From Herbaspirillum lusitanum P6-12 (lineage in GTDB: Bacteria > Pseudomonadota > Gammaproteobacteria > Burkholderiales > Burkholderiaceae_D), in NCBI RefSeq assembly GCF_000256565.1, contig NZ_AJHH01000018.1, positions 1 through 43,229 on the forward strand: a stretch of DNA of 43,229 nt, read 5' to 3'. How positions within the stretch are numbered: position 1 is the stretch's first letter; each line of letters starts with the position of its first letter. Shown piece after piece: positions 1-8,434 of this stretch. The notes beneath the pieces were generated by a model. The model saw only the letters and a list, made by a program, of their open reading frames with translations. It was not told where the DNA came from and did no database searches. A program made the position numbers and the translations under genes.

Positions 1-72
1 CGGGCGCTGCCGCGTCTGCGGGCCGTGCTGGACTGGCTGGAAGGCTGCTTCGCCGGCGAATCGCCCGTCTGA
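1..72 (+). CDS. C-terminal tail of a probable LysR-family regulator (partial)
   Basis: Frame 1 is open from the window edge to a TGA at 70-72 and encodes 23 residues ending in LRAVLDWLEGCFAGESPV. An L-P-x-L-R-A-x-x-D-W-L ending is typical of the extreme C-terminus of LysR-type transcriptional regulators. Only this tail is in the window, so DNA-binding and effector domains cannot be examined. The family call rests on this short motif alone. The gene is followed by about 280 bp without another gene, so it is probably not co-transcribed with miaB. Confidence 0.45.
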   Translation, partial: RALPRLRAVLDWLEGCFAGESPV

Positions 73-173
73 GCGTGGCCAAAGCGTTGCCGGAAAGGCA
101 TTTTTCGGTATTTTCACCACCGTTGCCGGTATGCCGGGATCAGCGCCCGCCAGCGGCTTCGCGCGGCATCCGG

Positions 174-182
174 TGCTATAAT
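174..182 (+). promoter_or_regulatory. Extended -10 promoter upstream of miaB
   Basis: TGC-TATAAT at 174-182 is a perfect -10 hexamer preceded by the TGn extension. No good -35 lies 16-18 bp upstream, which is acceptable for extended -10 promoters. It would give a leader of about 160 nt before miaB. Apart from this site I see nothing else in the 73-350 gap. Confidence 0.5.
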
Positions 183-350
183 CGCGGACCTTGGAAGCAC
201 CGACTGCAGGCGCTCCGGATCGCGCTGCACAAACCGCCTTTCCGGCCTTTGCGACTGAAGTTTTCACGATCGGCTTCCTCTTGCCGGCGCTTGGCCGACG
301 CGCCTCACATGTGCGCAGAACCAAGCCTCCCGCCGCGCCCTCATGCCTGA

Positions 351-1700
351 ATGACATTTATGCAGAAAAAAGTATTCATCAAAACCTTCGGCTGCCAGAT
401 GAACGAGTACGACTCGGACAAGATGGCCGACGTGCTGAACCTTTCCGACGGACTGATCAAGACCGATCGTCCGGAAGACGCCGACGTGATCCTGCTCAAC
501 ACCTGTTCGGTGCGTGAAAAAGCGCAGGAAAAAGTGTTCTCGGATCTCGGTCGCCTGCGTGAGCTGAAGAAGAAAAATCCCGACCTGCTGATCGGCGTGG
601 GCGGTTGCGTGGCCTCGCAGGAAGGCGAAGCCATCGTCAAGCGCGCGCCCTTCGTCGACATGGTGTTCGGCCCGCAAACCCTGCATCGCCTGCCGCAGAT
701 GATCAGCGAGCGCCGCTTTACCGGCCGTCCGCAGGTCGACATCAGCTTCCCGGAAATCGAGAAGTTCGATCACATGCCGCCGGCCCGCGTCGAAGGCGCG
801 ACGGCTTATGTGTCGATCATGGAAGGTTGCAGCAAGTATTGCAGCTACTGCGTGGTGCCGTACACGCGCGGCGAAGAAGTGTCGCGCCGCTTCGAGGACG
901 TGCTGACCGAAGTGGCCGGACTGGCCGCACAAGGCGTCAAGGAAATCACGTTGCTGGGCCAGAACGTCAACGCCTTCCGCGGCGTCATGGAAGACGGCGA
1001 GATCGCCGACTTTGCGCTGCTGATCGAATACATCGCCGAGATGCCCGGCATCCAGCGCATCCGTTTCGTCACCAGCCATCCCAAGGAATTTACCCAGCGC
1101 CTGATCGACACCTATGCCAAGGTGCCCAAGCTGGTCGATCACCTGTACCTGCCGGCGCAGCACGGTTCCGACCGCATCCTGGCGGCGATGAAGCGCGGCT
1201 ACACGTCGCTGGAATACAAATCGGTACTGCGCCGCCTGCGCGAAGTGCGTCCCAACATCACGATTTCGAGCGATTTCATCGTCGGCTTCCCGGGCGAGAC
1301 GGACGAAGATTTCAACGCGCTGATGAAGCTGATTACGGATATCGGTTTCGACAGCAGCTTCAGCTTTGTCTTCAGCCCGCGGCCCGGCACGCCGGCCGCC
1401 AACCTGGCCGACGACACGCCGGCCGACGTCAAGCTGAAGCGCCTGCAACATTTGCAGGCGGTGGTGCAGGACAATGCAAGCAAGATCAGCCAGGCCATGC
1501 TCGGCACGGTCCAGCGCATCCTGGTCGAAGGCCCTTCGAAGAAGGATCCGAACGAATTGCAAGGCCGCACGGAAAACAACCGCGTGGTGAATTTCGACGG
1601 CGGCCCGAACGGCGCCCGCCTGATCGGCGAAATGATCGACGTCACCATCGTGCAGACTTTCGCGTTTTCGCTGCGCGGCGAGATCATCGTCAAGCAATGA
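351..1700 (+). CDS. miaB: tRNA-2-methylthio-N6-dimethylallyladenosine synthase MiaB
   Basis: This radical-SAM methylthiotransferase adds the 2-methylthio group to i6A37 of tRNAs reading UNN codons. The 449-residue length is normal. The N-terminal UPF0004 domain carries three cluster-binding cysteines, C15 (FGCQMN), C52 (NTCSVRE) and C86 (GGCVAS). The radical-SAM cluster motif CX3CX2C is C160-C164-C167 (GCSKYCSYC). A TRAM RNA-binding domain forms roughly the last 65 residues. ATG at 351 is the longest start. The ATG at 360 gives [15 protein letters not shown], the form I would expect in many homologues, and no clear Shine-Dalgarno separates the two. phoH follows after 49 bp on the same strand, and miaB-phoH-ybeY is a widely conserved order. 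Confidence 0.95.
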   Translation: MTFMQKKVFIKTFGCQMNEYDSDKMADVLNLSDGLIKTDRPEDADVILLNTCSVREKAQEKVFSDLGRLRELKKKNPDLLIGVGGCVASQEGEAIVKRAPFVDMVFGPQTLHRLPQMISERRFTGRPQVDISFPEIEKFDHMPPARVEGATAYVSIMEGCSKYCSYCVVPYTRGEEVSRRFEDVLTEVAGLAAQGVKEITLLGQNVNAFRGVMEDGEIADFALLIEYIAEMPGIQRIRFVTSHPKEFTQRLIDTYAKVPKLVDHLYLPAQHGSDRILAAMKRGYTSLEYKSVLRRLREVRPNITISSDFIVGFPGETDEDFNALMKLITDIGFDSSFSFVFSPRPGTPAANLADDTPADVKLKRLQHLQAVVQDNASKISQAMLGTVQRILVEGPSKKDPNELQGRTENNRVVNFDGGPNGARLIGEMIDVTIVQTFAFSLRGEIIVKQ

Positions 1701-1749
1701 CGCCATCGCCATCCGCTGTTTAACTTCCAACTGACGACACCGAGCCAGA

Positions 1750-2853
1750 TTGAAAAAATCACCCAACCAGCCTCATTACTTCATCCCGCAACCGCTCGAC
1801 AACAAGCGCCTGGCGCATCTGTGCGGTCCGCTCGATGAAAACCTGAGGCAGATCTCGTCCGCCCTCGACGTGACGATTTTCCGTCGCGGCGAGAAGTTCA
1901 TCGTCAGCGGCACCAACGCCGAGCGCGCGGTCGCGGTCCTTGATCGTTTCTACACGCGGGCGGACAAGCCGGTGTCGGTGGAAGATGTTCAACTGGCGCT
2001 GGTCGAACAACGCGCCACCGCGACCATCGACGCCGAGCTCGACGACGCGGATATCGCGGTCGACAAGAAAGACAAGACCGAAATCGAAAGCCCGGTGCTG
2101 AAGACGCGCAAGCACGATCTGCGCGGCCGCACGCCGCATCAGAGCCAGTACCTGCACGCCATCCTCGAGCACGACATCACCTTTGGCGTCGGCCCGGCCG
2201 GCACCGGCAAGACTTACCTGGCGGTGGCCTGCGCCGTCGACGCGCTGGAACGCGATGCCGTGCAGCGCATCGTGCTGACGCGTCCGGCGGTGGAAGCCGG
2301 CGAACGCCTGGGCTTCCTGCCGGGCGACCTGGCGCAGAAGGTCGATCCGTATTTGCGGCCGCTGTATGACGCGCTGTACGACCTGCTCGGCTTCGACCGC
2401 ACGCAAAAGCTGTTCGAGAAACAGGCGATTGAAATCGCGCCGTTGGCCTACATGCGCGGCCGCACGCTGAACCACGCCTTCATTATCCTCGACGAAGCGC
2501 AGAACACCACGCCGGAACAGATGAAGATGTTCCTCACGCGCATCGGTTTTGGCAGCAAGGCGGTAGTCACCGGCGACGTCACCCAGATTGATTTGCACCA
2601 TGGCCAGAAGAGCGGCCTGGTCGATGCGCTCAATGTGCTGCATGACGTGCGCGGCATCGCCTTCTCGCGCTTCACCAGCAGCGACGTGGTGCGCCATCCG
2701 ATGGTCGCGCGCATCGTCGACGCCTATGAAGCGGTGTCGGGCGCCGGCAACTCCCATAATGCCCACAGCGCCCAGGTTACTTCCAGCACCGCCGTCAAAC
2801 GCCTCAGCCAGGGACTGACCCAGTCAGCCAAGCCACGCCATGCAAAAAAATAA
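1750..2853 (+). CDS. phoH: PhoH-like ATPase
   Basis: Cytoplasmic P-loop ATPase of the PhoH family (367 aa), usually encoded next to ybeY and thought to act in RNA metabolism. Its exact substrate is unsettled. The Walker A motif GPAGTGKT is at residues 148-155, and a Walker B-type strand FIILDEAQN begins near residue 244. The first ~100 residues form the KH-like N-terminal region of the long PhoH type. The start is TTG at 1750 ([10 protein letters not shown]...). No in-frame ATG precedes the conserved PQPLDN region, and the TTG fits beta-proteobacterial homologues. The 3' end overlaps ybeY by 14 bp, implying translational coupling. Confidence 0.92.
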   Translation: MKKSPNQPHYFIPQPLDNKRLAHLCGPLDENLRQISSALDVTIFRRGEKFIVSGTNAERAVAVLDRFYTRADKPVSVEDVQLALVEQRATATIDAELDDADIAVDKKDKTEIESPVLKTRKHDLRGRTPHQSQYLHAILEHDITFGVGPAGTGKTYLAVACAVDALERDAVQRIVLTRPAVEAGERLGFLPGDLAQKVDPYLRPLYDALYDLLGFDRTQKLFEKQAIEIAPLAYMRGRTLNHAFIILDEAQNTTPEQMKMFLTRIGFGSKAVVTGDVTQIDLHHGQKSGLVDALNVLHDVRGIAFSRFTSSDVVRHPMVARIVDAYEAVSGAGNSHNAHSAQVTSSTAVKRLSQGLTQSAKPRHAKK

Positions 2854-3298
2854 ACTGACCCTGTCCGTCCAGTATGCCGATCCACGCCTGAAGGAAAGCG
2901 TGCCGCGCCCACAGATCCGCCGCTGGATCCAGGCAGCGCTGTTTGCGCCGGCGGAACTGACGATCCGCTTCGTCGACGCCGAAGAAGGCCGCACGCTGAA
3001 CCGCGAATACCGTGAAAAGGATTACGCCACCAACGTGCTGACGTTTGCGTACACGGAAGATGAAGACGCCGAAGTGACGCAGGCCGACATCATCCTGTGC
3101 ACCGACGTGCTGGAAAAGGAAGCGCTGGAACAGAAGAAGCCGCTGCTGGATCACGCGGCGCATCTGATCGTGCACGGCGTGTTGCACGCACAAGGCTACG
3201 ATCACGAAGACGAAGAAGAAGCGACCGAAATGGAAACGCTGGAAACTGAAATTCTGGCGGGCCTAGGTTTCACCGATCCTTACGCGGACCGCCGATAA
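2840..3298 (+). CDS. ybeY: Endoribonuclease YbeY (rRNA maturation factor)
   Basis: Single-domain zinc metalloprotein of 152 residues that takes part in 16S rRNA 3'-end maturation and 70S ribosome quality control. The family signature H-x3-H-x5-H is complete: H112, H116 and H122 in [11 protein letters not shown]. The ATG at 2840 lies inside the end of phoH, so the pair is probably translated together. A hairpin with a T-rich tail follows the stop at about 3334. No anomaly is visible. Confidence 0.95.
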   Translation: MQKNKLTLSVQYADPRLKESVPRPQIRRWIQAALFAPAELTIRFVDAEEGRTLNREYREKDYATNVLTFAYTEDEDAEVTQADIILCTDVLEKEALEQKKPLLDHAAHLIVHGVLHAQGYDHEDEEEATEMETLETEILAGLGFTDPYADRR

Positions 3299-3333
3299 CG
3301 CCGGTATGAACTCTGCAGCTCCGAACATTGCCG

Positions 3334-3370
3334 GCCGCAGCGTTGCGCTGCGACGGCATTGTTTTCTTTC
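3334..3370 (+). terminator. Probable terminator after ybeY
   Basis: GCCGCAGCG / CGCTG-CGA-CGGC (3334-3357) folds with a TTG loop and a small bulge, followed by a T-rich tract (TTGTTTTCTTT). It would end the miaB-phoH-ybeY transcript before the opposite-strand zinc-finger gene. Confidence 0.5.
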
Positions 3371-3397
3371 TATTACTTCCTGTATTACCCTCTTATC

Positions 3398-3580
3398 TTA
3401 CTTCCCATCCCCGCCGTCGCGATAACGCCGCACCGCCTTGCGCATGAAATCCAATTGCCGGCCGAAGCGCGTGCAATGGTCGCAAATGGCCAGATGCCAG
3501 CGCAGCGTCAGCCGCCGGGCAAAGGACAATTTGCTGTCTTGCGCCTCGCACAAGACGCGATGTGCTTCCTTGCAGTTCAT
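3398..3580 (-). CDS. HC2-type zinc-finger (anti-sigma-like) small protein
   Basis: A 60-residue protein beginning MNCKEAHRVL with an H-x3-C-x2-C zinc motif at H29, C33 and C36, as in zf-HC2/ZAS-type anti-sigma factors. Such domains usually bind and inhibit an ECF sigma factor, released by redox or metal signals. On the minus strand AGGAG lies 7 nt before the ATG, so the start is well supported. There is no membrane segment, so it would be cytoplasmic. The usual ECF sigma partner is not adjacent: about 270 bp of intergenic DNA lies upstream and then a divergent cytochrome gene. The zinc-finger call is firm; the anti-sigma role is inferred. Confidence 0.75.
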   Translation of the reverse strand: MNCKEAHRVLCEAQDSKLSFARRLTLRWHLAICDHCTRFGRQLDFMRKAVRRYRDGGDGK

Positions 3581-3854
3581 ATGATTGCTCCTGTGGCGCT
3601 TCGGTTGGCATTGTAAATCAGCCAGGCCCGCAGTCGCGCTTTCAGCGCCGTTCTCCGGCTCCCTGCATGTTGGTCGCGGCCGGGCGTCGTTTCTTACAGT
3701 TCACTGACAATTATTTTTAGCAGCGGTCTTCATACCGCTGCGAGCACGATTGCGCCGGTAATTTTCATTTTCTTCAAACTTCTTGTAAGAAACCGCAAGC
3801 TCGTCCGACCAAGCTGCATGAAACAACTATTCGCCATGTCTTGAGGAGACGAAC

Positions 3855-4472
3855 TTGAAGATCCACGCTCCAATCCTTCCAACCACGTCCGCGATTATCC
3901 ATCCGCTGTGGCTGCGCGTCACGCATTGGACCAATGCGCTGGCCGTCGTGCTCATGATCCTGAGCGGCTGGCGCATCTATAACGCTTCGCCGATCTTTCC
4001 ATTTGCGTTTCCCAAGGCATGGACCTTGGGCGGCTGGCTGGGCGGTGCATTGCAATGGCATTTCGCGGCGATGTGGCTGCTGGCGATCAACGGCGTGATT
4101 TATCTGGCGCTTAATCTGCTGAGTGGGCGTGCACGGCGCAAGTTCTTTCCGCTGCGTCCGTTGGAAGTTTTCCAGGATTTTGTCCAGGCGCTCAAAGGCA
4201 AGCTGCAGCATGCGTCGCTGGATCATTACAACGCCGTGCAAAAGCTGGCGTATCTCTCGGTGATCGCCGACCTGGTGCTGATCGTGGTGTCGGGACTGGC
4301 GATCTGGAAATCGGTACAGCTGCCTTTGCTGCGCGACCTGATGGGTGGCTATGACAACGCACGCATCGTGCATTTCTTCGCGATGAGTTTCCTGGTGTTG
4401 TTCATTGCCGTCCATGTGGCGATGGTGGCGCTGGTGCCGCGCACCTTGCTGGCCATGCTGCGCGGACGCTGA
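3855..4472 (+). CDS. Cytochrome b561-type membrane subunit
   Basis: A 205-residue integral membrane protein with about four hydrophobic helices and histidines placed as heme ligands (HWTN near residue 24, WHF near 68, HFF and HVAM near the C-terminus). It resembles the di-heme cytochrome b subunits of Ni/Fe-hydrogenase and thiosulfate-reductase type complexes. The start is TTG at 3855, preceded by GAGGAG at about 3843-3848. The molybdopterin oxidoreductase begins 14 bp after the stop, so the two genes form an operon. This cytochrome would be the electron-transfer membrane partner of that enzyme. The physiological substrate is unknown. Confidence 0.8.
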   Translation: MKIHAPILPTTSAIIHPLWLRVTHWTNALAVVLMILSGWRIYNASPIFPFAFPKAWTLGGWLGGALQWHFAAMWLLAINGVIYLALNLLSGRARRKFFPLRPLEVFQDFVQALKGKLQHASLDHYNAVQKLAYLSVIADLVLIVVSGLAIWKSVQLPLLRDLMGGYDNARIVHFFAMSFLVLFIAVHVAMVALVPRTLLAMLRGR

Positions 4473-4486
4473 ACGGAGAACTTACC

Positions 4487-5272
4487 ATGATCAAGAAACC
4501 AAATCGCCTGCCGTCCACGCTCGACGGCGAATTGATTCTCAAGGATGCGCGCCGCGAACTGGAATTATCGATGCCGTCGCGACGCCTGTTCGGCAAGCAC
4601 GCGCTGACGCTAGGCGGCCTGTCGCTGCTGAGCGGCTGCAACCTCACCGAGCAGGAGTCGGTGAACCGCATGCTGACCAGGATTTCACGCATGAACGATG
4701 GAGTGCAGGCCTGGCTGTTCGATCCGACCAAACTGGCGCCGACGTATCCGGCCTCGATGATCACGCGGCCGTTTCCGTTCAATGCATTCTATGGCGAGGA
4801 TGAAATCACCGAAGTCGACGGCGACGCCTATCGCCTCGAACTCAAAGGCCTGGTCGCCATCCGCCGCACCTGGTCGCTGGCCGAGCTGCGCCGCCTGCCG
4901 CAGGTGGAACAGATCACGCGCCACATCTGCGTCGAAGGCTGGAGCGCAATCGGCCGCTGGGGCGGCGTGCCGTTTGCCGGCTTCCTCAAACACATCGGCG
5001 CCGACCTGAGCGCGAAGTACATCGCCTTCCGTTGCGCCGACGACTATTACACCAGCATCGACATGGCCACGGCGTTGCATCCGCAGACGCAACTGACGCT
5101 GACGTATGACGGTGAAATATTGCCGCCGAAATACGGTTTCCCGATGAAGCTGCGCATGCCCACCAAGCTGGGCTACAAGAATCCGAAGCATATCGTTTCG
5201 ATCGAAGTAACCAACACTTACCCCGGCGGTTACTGGGAAGACCAGGGGTACAACTGGTTCGGCGGCGCTTAG
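4487..5272 (+). CDS. Tat-exported molybdopterin-dependent oxidoreductase (sulfite-oxidase fold)
   Basis: A 261-residue protein with the oxidoreductase molybdopterin-binding (sulfite-oxidase type) domain. C148 in HICVEGWSAIGRW is placed as the molybdenum ligand. A Tat-like signal SRRLF (31-35) is followed by a hydrophobic stretch ending in LLSGC with C51, so it may be a Tat-exported lipoprotein or anchored protein. It is preceded by about 30 residues, long for an n-region but common in this subfamily. It sits directly after the cytochrome b gene, which probably supplies or accepts electrons. Relatives include YedY/MsrP-type and sulfite-dehydrogenase-like enzymes. The substrate cannot be assigned from sequence. 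Confidence 0.85.
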   Translation: MIKKPNRLPSTLDGELILKDARRELELSMPSRRLFGKHALTLGGLSLLSGCNLTEQESVNRMLTRISRMNDGVQAWLFDPTKLAPTYPASMITRPFPFNAFYGEDEITEVDGDAYRLELKGLVAIRRTWSLAELRRLPQVEQITRHICVEGWSAIGRWGGVPFAGFLKHIGADLSAKYIAFRCADDYYTSIDMATALHPQTQLTLTYDGEILPPKYGFPMKLRMPTKLGYKNPKHIVSIEVTNTYPGGYWEDQGYNWFGGA

Positions 5273-5337
5273 CAATGTGCCGGGCACCTGCCGTAATCAT
5301 GGCGCTTTTGCCAATTTTCAACACTTAGGAGATTCAC

Positions 5338-5589
5338 ATGAAAAAAGCACTCTCGACCCTGTTCGCCTGTCTGATGATGGCTGCCGTATCGGGCGCCTAC
5401 GCTGCCGACACAATGGCCAAGGACGACATGTCCAAGGATTCGATGTCCAAGGACGGCATGAAGAAAGACAGCATGGGTAAAGACGGAATGAAGAAGGACA
5501 AGATGAAGAAAGATTCCATGGGCAAGGATGCCATGGGTAAAGACGGGATGGCCAAGGATGAAATGAAAAAAGATGAAATGAAGAAGTAA
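5338..5589 (+). CDS. Secreted pentapeptide MxKDx-repeat protein
   Basis: An 83-residue protein. Residues 1-23 are a Sec signal peptide ending GAYA-AD. The rest is 11 full copies plus one partial copy of a five-residue unit M-x-K-D-x (MAKDD, MSKDS, MKKDS, MGKDG and so on). The mature protein is extremely rich in Met, Lys and Asp with no hydrophobic core, so it is probably disordered and periplasmic. AGGAG precedes the ATG. It matches the known but uncharacterised pentapeptide MxKDx repeat family. It lies 65 bp after the molybdopterin oxidoreductase gene. Regular Met spacing suggests metal binding or sacrificial oxidation, but that is speculation. Confidence 0.85.
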   Translation: MKKALSTLFACLMMAAVSGAYAADTMAKDDMSKDSMSKDGMKKDSMGKDGMKKDKMKKDSMGKDAMGKDGMAKDEMKKDEMKK

Positions 5590-5628
5590 TCTTCGTTTCT
5601 TTCGACATGTCTGCGGCATCCCTCGCCG

Positions 5629-5658
5629 TGGACATGTCCGTCAGTGGACTTGTCCGTC
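5629..5658. repeat. Pair of 14-bp direct repeats downstream of the MxKDx gene
   Basis: TGGACATGTCCGTC (5629-5642) and TGGACTTGTCCGTC (5645-5658) differ at one base and start 16 bp apart. The first contains the palindrome GGACATGTCC. They lie in the 213-bp gap before corC, which otherwise shows only AT-rich DNA around 5735-5760. They may be a tandem operator or a decayed repeat. Confidence 0.4.
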
Positions 5659-5802
5659 GGGAAACTGTTGCAATTTGATCCAGCCTGCCGCTTGCATTCG
5701 TTGTGCGTCACGGGCGTGAAAATCGGGTTTTAGTAGATTTGTCATATATTTGTTGTATCCTATGGCTCATCGAAACAACGTCGGACCCACGGCTCACGCC
5801 AT

Positions 5803-6690
5803 ATGCAAGATCACTCTAGTAGCGTCAAATCTCTTGACGCTAAACCACATCGTTCCCTGTTCGAACGTCTCACCGCCCTCATCTCCCCCGAACCAGAAAA
5901 CCGAGCAGAGTTGCTCGAGGTCCTGCAAGACGCCCATGAACGCAACCTGATCGACGCCGATGCGCTGTCGATGATCGAAGGGGTGTTCCAGGTATCCGAT
6001 CTCGCCGTGCGCGACATCATGGTGCCGCGTTCGCAGATGGACACCATCGATATCAGCAAACCGATCGAAACCTGGATGCCCGACGTGCTGTCGACTTCGC
6101 ATTCGCGCTTCCCTGCGGTCGAAGGCGAGCGCGACAAGGTGGTCGGCGTGCTGCTGGCGAAAGACCTGCTGCGCTATTACGCCGAAGAATCCTTCGACGT
6201 GCGCGACATGCTGCGCCCGGCGGTATTCATTCCCGAATCCAAGCGCCTCAACGTGCTGCTGCGCGACTTCCGCGCCAACCGCAACCACATGGCCATCGTG
6301 GTCGACGAATACGGCGGCGTCGCCGGCCTGATCACGATCGAAGACGTGCTGGAACAAATCGTCGGCGACATCGAAGACGAATACGATTTCGACGAGGAAG
6401 AAGACAATATCCTCGCCATCAAGGACGGCGCCCACGGCCCGCGCTGGCGCATCAAGGGACTGACCGAAATCGCCCAGTTCAACGAGACGCTGGAAACCGC
6501 CTTCTCCGATGAAGACGCCGATACCATCGGTGGGCTGGTCGCCAACCATCTCGGCCGCGTGCCGCGCAAGGGCGACGAGTTCGACATCGCCGGCATGCGC
6601 TTCGAAGTGTTGCGCGCCGACGCCCGCCAGGCGCATGTGCTGCTGGTGGAAAAACTGCCCGACACGCCGGCAGCCGAGGAAGAACAATAG
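5803..6690 (+). CDS. corC: CorC/HlyC-family CBS-domain protein
   Basis: A 295-residue cytoplasmic protein with a tandem CBS-domain pair (roughly residues 70-190, including DIMVPRSQMDTI and EYGGVAGLITIEDVLEQIVGDI) and a C-terminal CorC_HlyC domain (roughly 210-290). There is no membrane DUF21 domain, so it is the short soluble type linked to Mg2+/Co2+ efflux. The CBS pair is expected to bind adenine nucleotides. lnt follows 9 bp downstream; ybeY-corC-lnt is a conserved neighbourhood in proteobacteria, here split by the inserted oxidoreductase block. ATG at 5803 is the only start before the conserved region. Confidence 0.9.
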   Translation: MQDHSSSVKSLDAKPHRSLFERLTALISPEPENRAELLEVLQDAHERNLIDADALSMIEGVFQVSDLAVRDIMVPRSQMDTIDISKPIETWMPDVLSTSHSRFPAVEGERDKVVGVLLAKDLLRYYAEESFDVRDMLRPAVFIPESKRLNVLLRDFRANRNHMAIVVDEYGGVAGLITIEDVLEQIVGDIEDEYDFDEEEDNILAIKDGAHGPRWRIKGLTEIAQFNETLETAFSDEDADTIGGLVANHLGRVPRKGDEFDIAGMRFEVLRADARQAHVLLVEKLPDTPAAEEEQ

Positions 6691-6699
6691 TTTTTCCGC

Positions 6700-8295
6700 G
6701 TGAACTCTTCTTCGCCCATCACTGCTGACTCTACCGATGCTGCGGCTGCCGCAAATAGTCCGACGGCGTCACGCCTTGCACGCTGGACGCCGCTGTTCGC
6801 CTTGCTGGCCGGCGTCGCCAACGTGCTGGCGTTCGCGCCGTTCAACATCTGGCCGGTGCAGATCCTCACGCTGGCCTGGTTGTTCCGCCAGATTTCCCGC
6901 ACCGCCTCCTTTCGTCGCAATGCGCTGACCGGCTGGCTGTACGGCTTCGGCTGGGCCGCCTGCGGTGTGCATTGGCTCTACATCAGCATGCACGACTACG
7001 GGGGCATGGCGGGATGGATGGCGGCACTGGCGGTGGGCTTGCTGGCTGCTTACCTGGGCCTCTATGCGGCATTGACCGCGACGCTCGCGAGCTGGCTGCG
7101 ACAACGCTGGGCGGCATCACCGCTTGTCGTGCTGCTGCTGTTGTTGCCGGCGCTGTGGGCCTTGTCGGAATGGCTGCGCGGCTGGTTGTTCACCGGTTTT
7201 CCATGGCTGACGTCGGGCTATGCGCACAATGTCGGTCCGCTGGCCGGCTTCGCGCCCGTGGTCGGCGTCTACGGCCTGGCCTGGTTCGCCGCGATCATCG
7301 CCGGCAGCCTCGCCATGCTGAGCCTGCGCACCGGTCCGCGTGTCCTGCCTGCCGCACTGACGCTGCTGCTGGCCGGCGCCGGCGTGGCGCTGCATGCAGT
7401 CGACTGGACGCATGCACAGGGACAGCCGATCAGCGTCCGTTTGCTGCAAGGAAATATTCCGCAGGAAATGAAGTTCTCCAATGAAGCGCTGCTGTCGTCG
7501 CTGATGATGTACGACGATATGATCCGCAGCGCGCCGGCCGACCTGATCGCCACGCCCGAAACCGCGGTACCTCTGCTGCCGCAACAATTGCCGCCGGATT
7601 ATCTGGCGCGCCTGACGCGCTTTGTACAGACCTCGGGCAGCCATCTGGCGCTGGGGATTCCCTTGTCGGACGGTCCGGGCCAGTACGCCAACAGCATGAT
7701 CGGTTTCTCTCCCGACCCGGCCAGCGAGCGCATGCCGTATCGCTACGACAAGCATCACCTGGTGCCTTTCGGTGAATTCATCCCGCTCGGTTTCCGCTGG
7801 TTCGTCGACATGATGAACATTCCGCTGGGCGACATGACGCGCGGCAAACCCTTGCAGTTGCCGTTCCAGGTCAAGCAGCAATGGATCATGCCCAACATCT
7901 GCTACGAGGATCTGTTCGGTGAAGAGATCGCCGCCCAGCTCGGCGGCGCCTACTACGCCGGCCAGCCGCAGGCCAGCATGCTGCTGAACCTGTCCAACAT
8001 CGCCTGGTTCGGCAATTCGATCGCCCTGCCGCAGCACTTGCAGATCTCCCAGATGCGCGCGCTGGAAACCGGCCGCCCGATGCTGCGCGCGACCAATACC
8101 GGCGCCACCGCCGTCATCGGCCCCAAAGGCCAGTTGGTGTCCGAATTGCAGCCTTACACGCGCAACATGCTGAGCGCATCGGTGCAGGGGTTCCAGGGCC
8201 AGACCCCCTACATCCTGCTCGGCAACAAGCTGATGCTGGCGCTGACGGTCGCTGCGCTGGCGGCGGCCTGGCTGCTGTCGCGCCGCAAACGCTAG
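6700..8295 (+). CDS. lnt: Apolipoprotein N-acyltransferase
   Basis: Inner-membrane enzyme that adds the third acyl chain to the N-terminal cysteine of lipoproteins. The 531 residues comprise about six N-terminal membrane helices, a periplasmic nitrilase-type domain and one C-terminal helix. The Glu-Lys-Cys catalytic triad is visible: E287 in ATPETAVP, K351 in YDKHHLVPFGEF and C401 in NICYED. The start is GTG at 6700, 9 bp after corC. The family has few acceptable alternatives because the first helix begins near residue 30. A short hairpin with a T run overlaps the stop codon. Confidence 0.95.
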   Translation: MNSSSPITADSTDAAAAANSPTASRLARWTPLFALLAGVANVLAFAPFNIWPVQILTLAWLFRQISRTASFRRNALTGWLYGFGWAACGVHWLYISMHDYGGMAGWMAALAVGLLAAYLGLYAALTATLASWLRQRWAASPLVVLLLLLPALWALSEWLRGWLFTGFPWLTSGYAHNVGPLAGFAPVVGVYGLAWFAAIIAGSLAMLSLRTGPRVLPAALTLLLAGAGVALHAVDWTHAQGQPISVRLLQGNIPQEMKFSNEALLSSLMMYDDMIRSAPADLIATPETAVPLLPQQLPPDYLARLTRFVQTSGSHLALGIPLSDGPGQYANSMIGFSPDPASERMPYRYDKHHLVPFGEFIPLGFRWFVDMMNIPLGDMTRGKPLQLPFQVKQQWIMPNICYEDLFGEEIAAQLGGAYYAGQPQASMLLNLSNIAWFGNSIALPQHLQISQMRALETGRPMLRATNTGATAVIGPKGQLVSELQPYTRNMLSASVQGFQGQTPYILLGNKLMLALTVAALAAAWLLSRRKR

Positions 8296-8315
8296 CGCCT
8301 CCGGCGTTTTTCTTT
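8294..8315 (+). terminator. Terminator at the end of lnt
   Basis: AGCGCC-TCC-GGCGTT forms a 6-bp stem with a 3-nt loop, followed by TTTTTC and further T-rich bases. It separates lnt from glyQ. In the gap that follows, TAAAAT at 8381-8386 is a candidate -10 for glyQ but has no well-placed -35. Confidence 0.5.
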
Positions 8316-8434
8316 GCTCCTTTCCTGGTTATTTCCTGCAGGTTCCTGCGTTTGGGCCGCATGGCCCCCTCAAAAACCGCTAAAATTCAGGGTTTTAGCA
8401 ATTCCTTGCCCGCCATCACCGGCAACATAAAAAG

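Noticed and set aside
264-1766. A 500-codon open frame on the minus strand opposite miaB
   Set aside because: It is an antisense shadow created by high GC codon use. Its protein is His/Arg/Gln-rich with no family resemblance, while miaB on the other strand is fully conserved.
5750-5802. A promoter for corC in the AT-rich stretch around 5735-5761
   Set aside because: TTGTCA and TATCCT are only 11 bp apart, and TATATT at 5745 has no usable -35, so I could not support a specific site.
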